NCBI RefSeq assembly: GCF_019924045.1
Contig: NZ_JAHXBN010000024.1
Location: 1 to 64,000 of the forward strand
From: Dyadobacter fermentans
GTDB lineage: Bacteria; Bacteroidota; Bacteroidia; Cytophagales; Spirosomataceae
Direction: 5' to 3'
DNA length: 64,000 nucleotides
A program made the position numbers and the translations under genes. Position 1 is the first letter of the stretch; each line of letters begins with the position of its first letter. Below are positions 58,288-64,000 of this stretch, in pieces. Under the pieces are notes generated by a model. It was not told where the DNA came from. It saw nothing but the letters and a program-made list of their open reading frames with translations, and ran no database searches.

Positions 58288-59286
58288 TCAGGCCACTATC
58301 CTCTTGTTTTTGATCATAGACGGATTCACTCCACGGTACTTTTTGAATGCGACCGAAAAGTGGTGTGCATGCTCATACCCCAGCAGGTCCGAAACCTCTT
58401 CCACGGAGCGCGATGCATCTAGCAGCAGCTGCTCGGCGTAGTCCATCCGGATTTTGCGCAGGTAACCAAAAACGGTAGTACCGAACAATTCCCTGAATCC
58501 CTTTTTAACTTTAAACTCGTTCAACAGGCAAATCCGCGACAGCTCCGCAAGTGACAATTCTTCCAGGAAGTGCGTATCCAGGAAGTACTTCAGTTGAAAC
58601 AGCTTGTCTTTATCCGCGGCCGAAATATTGTCTGCTTGCTGTGGCCCGCGGAACTGGTCGATCTGCAATGCCAGCAGTTCCAGCATTCTGGATTGGATCA
58701 TGAGGTTGCGAACGGCCCCGGTTTGCCTGCATTGTTTCACTTCCCGGATGATGCTTTGCATAAGCGGCGTAGTATCCGCGGTGCCGGTAATGCCCGAAAA
58801 CGGCCTGTTGTGAAGTAAATTCTTCTGAACGCGCTCGCTCCAATGATCGTCGCACCCGATCATGTTTGCAAAAAATGCTTTATCGAGACTAATGTGAAAC
58901 ATTTCCAGGGAATCGTTTGCCCCGACCCGGTTGATATCGCCGCCCTCGGGCGAAAAAACCAGGTTGTGCTTGCCCGGCCGCATATTCAGATCATGTGACA
59001 GCCCTTCGAAAGTGGTATCGAGCCTTCCTGCCATGTGGAAATTAATATTGATCGTGTCCACAGGGGTGCTGTCATAGAGGATCACATCCTCTTGCGACGT
59101 CCAATGCAAGTTCATCACATGCATGTGCGGGAAAAGCAGGCTTCGGAACTTCATCTCTCCCACCTTCGGGTGATAGCGGGTCATAATGTCATCCCGGTTA
59201 TTCATTCGCGCGCCCGGAATAACCGACTGCGGATTAGGTACCGGATTAAAATCAAGGATGTCGGCGGAATGAATGAGCGTAGCCAT
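58288..59286 (-). CDS. AraC family transcriptional regulator
   Basis: A 332-residue regulator. A long N-terminal sensing region ends near 230, and the AraC domain follows (LSLAELSRICLLNEFKVKKGFRELFGTTVFGYLRKI, then SVEEVSDLLGYEHAHHFSVAFKKYRGVNPSMI). The start at MATLIHSADI (59286) is chosen over a 12-codon longer frame. It is in one operon with yceI and divergent from a cytochrome c gene; either may be its target. Confidence 0.88.
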   Translation of the reverse strand: MATLIHSADILDFNPVPNPQSVIPGARMNNRDDIMTRYHPKVGEMKFRSLLFPHMHVMNLHWTSQEDVILYDSTPVDTININFHMAGRLDTTFEGLSHDLNMRPGKHNLVFSPEGGDINRVGANDSLEMFHISLDKAFFANMIGCDDHWSERVQKNLLHNRPFSGITGTADTTPLMQSIIREVKQCRQTGAVRNLMIQSRMLELLALQIDQFRGPQQADNISAADKDKLFQLKYFLDTHFLEELSLAELSRICLLNEFKVKKGFRELFGTTVFGYLRKIRMDYAEQLLLDASRSVEEVSDLLGYEHAHHFSVAFKKYRGVNPSMIKNKRIVA

Positions 59287-59461
59287 AGGACGGAACTGTT
59301 TGAACACAACACGAAAATACACCCACGCCCGCCTCCCGCCTGCTTCCTACTGAGTGAACGGCCCAATTAATCGACGAAATCCGTTTGTCGTAGATTTTAA
59401 TCCGTTTTGCGTAGGCCTTTGCGGCGTTACCGACCTCATTTTTGCCAAAAACTTCAAAGCC

Positions 59462-60340
59462 ATGATCAGAAAAATCTTAAAATGGACAGGCATTTTCCTG
59501 GCCGGAATCGTGCTCGCAGCGATTTCAACTTACACTTACATGTCGGTTGCCATGAAAAACCGTATGAATAAGGCCTATGTATTTGAAAAAGAAATCATTG
59601 AAATCCCGACCGACAGTGCTTCCATCGCCCGCGGGAAGCATTTGGTGGCGATAAAAGGTTGCCAGGATTGTCATGGGAACAACCTGGAAGGTAAAGTCAT
59701 GAACGACGACGGCGCCATTGGCCGGCTCGTTGCAGGGAATCTCACGCATGGGAAGGGCGGTTTACCTGCGGGCTATGACGTTTCCGATTGGCTTGCCGCG
59801 CTACGGCACGGCGTTCACCAGGATGGTAAGCCGCTTCTTTTTATGCCTTCCCATGAAACGACACTACTCTCCGCCCAGGACATGGCCGCGCTCATCGCCT
59901 ACTGCCGCCAGATTCCCAAAGTGGATAATACCCTTCCAGCGAATGACCTCGGCCCGGTAGCCGTCATCATGAGTTACCTTGGCAAAATGCCGCTCCTGTC
60001 CGTTGAAAAAATCGATCACAACAAACCGATGGTGGCACGCGCAGATTCGACAGAGGGAGCAGCGCAAGGAAAATACCTGGCCGTATCGTGCTCAGGATGT
60101 CACCGCGAGAATTTCAAAGGGGGCGAACCGCTCGCCCCCGGCTTTCCACCCGTACCCGACATTACCCGGACAGGCCATGTTGGCAAATGGACCAAAGCGC
60201 AGTTTATCTCGACGCTTACCTCCGGCAAAACACCCGAAGGCCACGTGCTTAAAAATGAAGATATGCCGTGGAAAATGACTGCGCAGTACACGCGCGGCGA
60301 GCTTTCTTCGCTTTACGATTTCCTGCAATCTATTCAATAA
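59462..60340 (+). CDS. Membrane-anchored dihaem cytochrome c
   Basis: A 292-residue protein with an N-terminal TM anchor (ILKWTGIFLAGIVLAAISTYTYM). Two CxxCH haem sites lie in IKGCQDCHGNN (about 63) and AVSCSGCHREN (about 208). Axial Met candidates are LLFMPSHE and NEDMPWKM. The start at MIRKILKW (59462) fits the anchor. It is a periplasmic electron carrier or an electron-transfer subunit of a membrane dehydrogenase; no dehydrogenase is adjacent. Confidence 0.88.
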   Translation: MIRKILKWTGIFLAGIVLAAISTYTYMSVAMKNRMNKAYVFEKEIIEIPTDSASIARGKHLVAIKGCQDCHGNNLEGKVMNDDGAIGRLVAGNLTHGKGGLPAGYDVSDWLAALRHGVHQDGKPLLFMPSHETTLLSAQDMAALIAYCRQIPKVDNTLPANDLGPVAVIMSYLGKMPLLSVEKIDHNKPMVARADSTEGAAQGKYLAVSCSGCHRENFKGGEPLAPGFPPVPDITRTGHVGKWTKAQFISTLTSGKTPEGHVLKNEDMPWKMTAQYTRGELSSLYDFLQSIQ

Positions 60341-60343
60341 ACG

Positions 60344-60377
60344 ACCGGGCCGGACTTTTCAAAAAGCCCGGCCCGGT
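60344..60377. terminator. Bidirectional terminator between cytochrome c and sulfurtransferase
   Basis: ACCGGGCCGG (60344-60353) pairs with CCGGCCCGGT (60368-60377) around a loop that holds CTTTTC and AAAAAG, so each strand carries short runs of T. It lies between convergent genes. Confidence 0.8.
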
Positions 60378-60384
60378 GCTGGTA

Positions 60385-61224
60385 TCATTCCTCCCCCGTC
60401 GCTATGGGCCTTTCCGTCCGCGACCATTCACTCCACGAGCCCACGTACAGGCTCGCGCCATGCATGCCTGCCTCCGCGAGCGCGAGCAGCGTGTGACACG
60501 CAGTTACGCCCGAACCGCAATGCACGATCACCTTGCGCGGGTCCTTGTCTGCCAATGCTTCCCTGTATTTCGCGGCGAGGTCAGCAGGCGACATAAATTC
60601 GCCCTTTTCATCCAGATTGGAAGTATAAGGTATATTGACCGCCCCAGGAATATGGCCGGCCACCAGGTCTATCGGTTCGCTTTCACCCAGGTAACGGTAA
60701 TGCTCGCGCACATCGATCACCATCGACTCAGGATCGGCAGCGGCAAGCGCCACGTCTTCGGCATCCACTAGCGGCATTTGCCATCCTTTGATCGGATATT
60801 CCTCCAAAGCGTGCAGGGAAGCTGCTTTTTGTGTTAAATCAATACCCGCCTCCGAGATCGCGTCGAGTCCGCCGCTTACCACGAATACCTTCTCGTGGCC
60901 GGCCGCTTTGAGCATCCACCAAAAGCGTGCGGCGGCATTGGCACCTTTCTTATCGTCATAAACAACAACCGTGGAAGAAGGGCTGATACCCAAAATTCCC
61001 AAAAAACGCCCGAAATCATTAGGCTCAGGCAGCGGGTGCCGCCCACCGTTTGACGGGTCGCCTGTCTTCTCCGACAGGTCGGTTTCGAGGTCTACAAACT
61101 GCGCATTTTCGAGATGCGCACGGTTGTACCGTTCCAGAGCATCGGTCCCTCCCCGTGCATCGATCACGATCGGGTCTTCATTTTCCAGAATGGTTTTGAG
61201 CTGGTCTGTTGTAATGATATTCAT
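60385..61224 (-). CDS. Sulfurtransferase (two-domain rhodanese/3-mercaptopyruvate type)
   Basis: A 279-residue cytosolic enzyme with tandem rhodanese domains. The N-terminal inactive domain has PIVIDARGGTDALERYNRAHLENAQFVDLE; the C-terminal domain carries the catalytic Cys in IVHCGSGVTACHTL (about 235). The loop CGSGVT is typical of mercaptopyruvate sulfurtransferases. The start at MNIITTDQLK (61224) is preferred to the longer frame. It lies back to back with the ECF sigma gene, with 93 bp between the starts. Confidence 0.9.
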   Translation of the reverse strand: MNIITTDQLKTILENEDPIVIDARGGTDALERYNRAHLENAQFVDLETDLSEKTGDPSNGGRHPLPEPNDFGRFLGILGISPSSTVVVYDDKKGANAAARFWWMLKAAGHEKVFVVSGGLDAISEAGIDLTQKAASLHALEEYPIKGWQMPLVDAEDVALAAADPESMVIDVREHYRYLGESEPIDLVAGHIPGAVNIPYTSNLDEKGEFMSPADLAAKYREALADKDPRKVIVHCGSGVTACHTLLALAEAGMHGASLYVGSWSEWSRTERPIATGEE

Positions 61225-61275
61225 GTCCGGGTCATTTGAAAAAACTTTGGTAAATAAACTCACTTTTGATAAGTT

Positions 61276-61304
61276 TTTCCCAATCTCAGCAACCTATTGG
61301 GAAA
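61276..61304. promoter_or_regulatory. Perfect 9-bp inverted repeat in front of the ECF sigma gene
   Basis: TTTCCCAAT (61276-61284), an 11-bp spacer and ATTGGGAAA (61296-61304) end 13 bp before the sigma ATG. Centre-to-centre spacing is 20 bp (two turns), as for a dimeric DNA-binding protein; it could also form a leader hairpin. Confidence 0.6.
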
Positions 61305-61317
61305 GATTTGATTTTTT

Positions 61318-61791
61318 ATGGAGAAAATTTTTCTTGAAACGATCGGGGCGCATCAGCGGATCATTTTTAAAGTAAGCAGGATGTACCGCAACACGCCGGA
61401 GGACCAGCAGGACCTTTTTCAGGAAATCGTGTACCAACTCTGGCGCGCTTTCCCGGGATTCCGGCACGAATCGAAGATCACCACCTGGATCTACCGTATC
61501 GCGCTGAACACCGCCATGGCGGCGTACCGAAAGCACCGACCACCCATTTCCCTCTCCGAACATCCGCCCGACCTGGCCGATACACCAGATACCATTTCCG
61601 AGCAGGAAGAATGGCTCTTCCGCGCATTGCGCACGCTGAGCGAATCGGAACGGGCGCTCATTTCCCTCTACCTCGAAGATTACTCATACGCTGAAATTGC
61701 CTCGGTAACAGGCATTTCCGAAAACTACGTGGGCGTGAAGCTCAATCGCATTAGAGAAAAACTTAAGACACTTTCAACCTCAAAAAACTGA
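61318..61791 (+). CDS. ECF-type RNA polymerase sigma factor
   Basis: A 157-residue sigma-70 family protein. Region 2 spans about 20-80 (YRNTPEDQQDLFQEIVYQLWRAFPGFRHES), and region 4 about 100-150 (LSESERALISLYLEDYSYAEIASVTGISENYVGVKLNRI). Its TGA stop overlaps the ATG of the next gene (TGATG), so the two are translated together. The inverted repeat at 61276-61304 lies immediately upstream of this gene. Regulon unknown. Confidence 0.9.
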   Translation: MEKIFLETIGAHQRIIFKVSRMYRNTPEDQQDLFQEIVYQLWRAFPGFRHESKITTWIYRIALNTAMAAYRKHRPPISLSEHPPDLADTPDTISEQEEWLFRALRTLSESERALISLYLEDYSYAEIASVTGISENYVGVKLNRIREKLKTLSTSKN

Positions 61792-62330
61792 TGAATATCG
61801 ATGATCTGAAATCGGAATGGCAAAGCGCCGGCCAGGGATCGCTTTCCGAAAAGGAACTGGCGATGATGACGCGTGTCCGCAACCATCCTTCACTTCGCAA
61901 ATTGCGGATCAAATTCATGACGGAGATAGTAGCCCTTACCGCTTTCCTGTTTCTCTTTTATGATGGCCTCGACGGGGCTCAAAAGCCTTTAATAGTTAAT
62001 ATCCTATTGATTATCAGCGTTACTATTTACATTATTAATAATGCATTGAGCTATTATCATATCCAGAATCCCCTGGTAAGCGGAAATTTCCGGGAGGCGC
62101 TGGCGAAGCAGGTACATTCATTAAAAAGGCTGGCGGTGTTGTCGCTGACCTCATCGGTTGTGTATGCGGCTACCCTTTTGTTCTTCCTGACTTATCAAGC
62201 GGCTTTCACACAGCGCAAGTACATCATTTTGAGTGCTTTAATCATCACATTCTCTTTGCTGTTCTACTACTCCTGGATCAGCTGGCAAAGAAAAATTACC
62301 CATTTCAGGCAGTTGGAAGCAGATTTTTGA
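61791..62330 (+). CDS. Membrane partner of the ECF sigma (anti-sigma-like)
   Basis: A 179-residue protein with an N-terminal cytosolic helical part (about 1-35: MNIDDLKSEWQSAGQG then SLSEKELAMMTRVRN) and four TM helices (IVALTAFLFLFY, LIVNILLIISVTIYIIN, LAVLSLTSSVVYAATLLFFL, YIILSALIITFSLLFYY). Placement directly behind sigma, with stop and start overlapping, suggests a membrane anti-sigma factor; the N-terminal part would hold the sigma factor. No known anti-sigma motif (ZAS, FecR) is seen. Confidence 0.72.
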   Translation: MNIDDLKSEWQSAGQGSLSEKELAMMTRVRNHPSLRKLRIKFMTEIVALTAFLFLFYDGLDGAQKPLIVNILLIISVTIYIINNALSYYHIQNPLVSGNFREALAKQVHSLKRLAVLSLTSSVVYAATLLFFLTYQAAFTQRKYIILSALIITFSLLFYYSWISWQRKITHFRQLEADF

Positions 62331-62361
62331 CATTTTAGCGGGATTAACAATTATCCATGCC

Positions 62362-63165
62362 ATGATTTGCCAGGAATTTACAGAAGACGACATTGCTTTC
62401 CTCCCCGCCCTCGAACCTGAGGGCTGGGGCGATATTCGCCCCCGGTTTGAATTCTTTTTAAAATCGGACTGCTGCAAGCCGATCAAGATCGTCGAAGACG
62501 GGCGGCCCGTTGCGGTGGGTACCTCCATTTTTCATGGCGATACGGTCTGGCTCGCGTGTATCATCACGCACGGGGACTATCGCAACAGAGGCCTGGGGAG
62601 CGCCATCACGCGCCATTTGATTGGTAGCGTCGACCGGAACCGCTACCCTACCATCTACCTCGATGCGACGGAATTTGGCTATCCGGTGTATTTGAAACAG
62701 GGTTTTGAAGTGGAATGCCAATATGCACATTTACGGCGGGAGGACAATGCACCCCAATTGGAGCCGTCTCCGCTGATCCGCCCATTTACCGAAGATTTTC
62801 GCGAGGCGGCTTACGAGCTCGACCGGATGGTGTCCGGTGAGGACAGGCGCGGGATCATGGCTGAGTTTTTGGCCGACTCCTTTCTATATCTGGATTCCAA
62901 TGAGGCATTGCAGGGCGTGTATCTCCCCGCTTGGAGCGACGGACCTATCGTGGCCACGAACGATGCCGCCGGTTTTGCCCTTATGCAATTGCGCGTTGTG
63001 TCCCGGCCGTTTGCCATCCTGCCGATGGGCAATACAGCCGGCTTGAAATTTTTGCAAGAACAGGACTTCCATTTGCGGAAAACCTCCCGCCGGATGGTAC
63101 TGGGGCCAAAGAGAGTCTGGCATCCAGAACGCCTTTACAATCGCATCAGCGGCGCATTGGGCTGA
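62362..63165 (+). CDS. GNAT family N-acetyltransferase
   Basis: A 267-residue protein. The N-terminal GNAT domain (about 1-135) carries the acetyl-CoA motif A in LACIITHGDYRNRGLGSAITRHLI. The C-terminal half (about 140-260) has the layout of the Acetyltransf_18-type extension (FAILPMGNTAGLKFLQEQDFHLRKTSRRMVLG). The acceptor is unknown. It is 31 bp after the anti-sigma-like gene and may be in the same operon; its stop abuts the convergent neighbour. Confidence 0.86.
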   Translation: MICQEFTEDDIAFLPALEPEGWGDIRPRFEFFLKSDCCKPIKIVEDGRPVAVGTSIFHGDTVWLACIITHGDYRNRGLGSAITRHLIGSVDRNRYPTIYLDATEFGYPVYLKQGFEVECQYAHLRREDNAPQLEPSPLIRPFTEDFREAAYELDRMVSGEDRRGIMAEFLADSFLYLDSNEALQGVYLPAWSDGPIVATNDAAGFALMQLRVVSRPFAILPMGNTAGLKFLQEQDFHLRKTSRRMVLGPKRVWHPERLYNRISGALG

Positions 63166-63924
63166 TCAGCGCAGTACGAGCTCGCTGATTTTCGAAAATT
63201 CGGTGTGCGGCGCCATGGCCCTGACGATCCCTTTACGATCTACCAATATGAAATAGGGCGTCTCGCTGATCTTGTAGCGGTGATTGAAACCATACGATTC
63301 CGGAACGGGAATGAAACCGCAGTTCCGTTTCGGAATCGCTTCCAGACATTCCTCCTCCGTATTGAGCGTCGTTCCGAGGGAAATTATGTCAATCCCCTTC
63401 TTTTTATTCTCATCCACAAAATTGGAGATCACCTTCGTGCTGGCGAGCGTGTAGAGAGGCTTTTCATAGCGTACCCAGAAGCCCAGCAAAATATATTTCC
63501 CCCGCAGTTTTTCCGAATCATATTCCCGCCCGTCCAACCCACGCATTACGAAGGGCGCAATCGGTTCTCCTATTTCGGGCATCAGGTCGGGATTGTTCAT
63601 CACCGAGCCATCCTGTTGCACGTACAACTGGCTCTTTTTGATGATTTCAAACGATGAAGCCTTGCCATATTTATCGAATACCGGCTGGGTTTTGTATTGC
63701 CCCGGACTACGTTTGAGCATGTTGTCATAAGTCTCGTAACTGATCCGCTTGCCGGTGGCGTGATCGATAATGGGGGTATCGCGGTTCATAACGAACTGCT
63801 GACTCACCTTGCCATTATAGCGTGTTACCTTCGGCTCATCGGATTGACAAAACGCTGAAAATCTGACAGATCCGACAACTGCCAGCAAGCAAATGGTAAA
63901 TTTCGGTAAACGACTCACAAACAT
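63166..63924 (-). CDS. Exported thioredoxin-fold (TlpA/AhpC-like) protein lacking CxxC
   Basis: A 252-residue exported protein (signal MFVSRLPKFTICLLAVVGSVRFSAFCQ). The C-terminal half is a TlpA-like domain: GEPIAPFVMRGLDGREYDSEKLRGKYILLGFW, DIISLGTTLNTEEECLEAIPK and ETPYFILVDRKGIVRA with the cis-Pro. Where redox family members have WCxPC after FW, this one has VRYEKPL, so both catalytic Cys are missing. A non-redox role such as scaffold or chaperone is inferred. The N-terminal 100 residues are not recognised. Confidence 0.78.
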   Translation of the reverse strand: MFVSRLPKFTICLLAVVGSVRFSAFCQSDEPKVTRYNGKVSQQFVMNRDTPIIDHATGKRISYETYDNMLKRSPGQYKTQPVFDKYGKASSFEIIKKSQLYVQQDGSVMNNPDLMPEIGEPIAPFVMRGLDGREYDSEKLRGKYILLGFWVRYEKPLYTLASTKVISNFVDENKKKGIDIISLGTTLNTEEECLEAIPKRNCGFIPVPESYGFNHRYKISETPYFILVDRKGIVRAMAPHTEFSKISELVLR

Positions 63925-64000
63925 TCTGCCTCAAAAGATTGTATCAGTATCAAATTATTGATATTTTCATGCACAAATAATCACCAGACATGACCTCCTA

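Noticed and set aside
63990..64000. Start of a plus-strand gene (ATGACCTCC) at the window end
   Set aside because: Only three codons are visible, with no promoter match or other support.

Overview
The window looks like chromosome from a Bacteroidota bacterium, most likely a Cytophagales/Dyadobacter-like organism (inference). The reasons are type IX secretion (T9SS) C-terminal sorting domains, start codons with no strong Shine-Dalgarno sequence but repeated TAnnTTTG -7 promoter elements, hemL, nspC, DUF1572/DinB proteins, MocR regulators, and a dense load of hairpin-forming intergenic repeats. I saw no rRNA, tRNA or CRISPR array.

Left part (1-12.5 kb): the edge of an IS256-like element and a 40-bp tandem repeat, then minus-strand housekeeping genes (glycosyltransferase, hemL, a TPR/periplasmic-binding protein, yidC, pyrG). 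A secreted PIG-L deacetylase, nspC, an exonuclease and a bestrophin channel follow.

12.5-21.3 kb: two small secreted paralogues of a family I do not recognise, an AraC regulator and a TolC-RND-adaptor efflux operon. The second small gene and tolC carry the same upstream element with identical spacing to their promoters (TTGAATTTTATA-N7-GTTTGAAA, 10 bp, TTG, 16 bp, TAnnTTTG), and a partial copy lies in front of araC. This suggests one small regulon.

21.3-28.2 kb: secreted and envelope proteins, a serine hydrolase, an MFS transporter, an alpha/beta hydrolase, a sugar isomerase-like protein, and a hairpin-rich repeat cluster related to the one around hemL.

28.3-35.1 kb is the most unusual block. 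A cytosolic coiled-coil protein, a two-TM protein with a PspA-like coiled coil, a membrane-anchored Ppx/GppA-like ASKHA protein and a four-TM protein lie in one direction. They run with an 18-19 bp overlap into a putative PD-(D/E)XK nuclease, then a DUF6364-like/PIN toxin-antitoxin pair and a gamma-class N6-adenine methyltransferase. It may combine a membrane-stress module with a restriction-modification pair interrupted by a toxin-antitoxin cassette.

35.2-43 kb: a TetR-controlled MFS operon with a palindromic operator, an orphan ParA and small-partner pair with an AT-rich iterated upstream region, and a lipoprotein plus two M64-type metallopeptidases with T9SS sorting domains.

43-64 kb: accessory metabolism and regulation. 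It holds a PLP decarboxylase/SnoaL/DUF1572/EamA operon divergent from a MocR regulator, a His-rich metal P-type ATPase, a second MocR gene divergent from a PNPOx-like gene, an orphan T9SS sorting domain, an AraC-YceI pair with a divergent dihaem cytochrome c, a rhodanese sulfurtransferase, an ECF sigma factor with a membrane partner behind a perfect 9-bp inverted repeat, a GNAT acetyltransferase and a thioredoxin-fold protein that lacks its CxxC motif.
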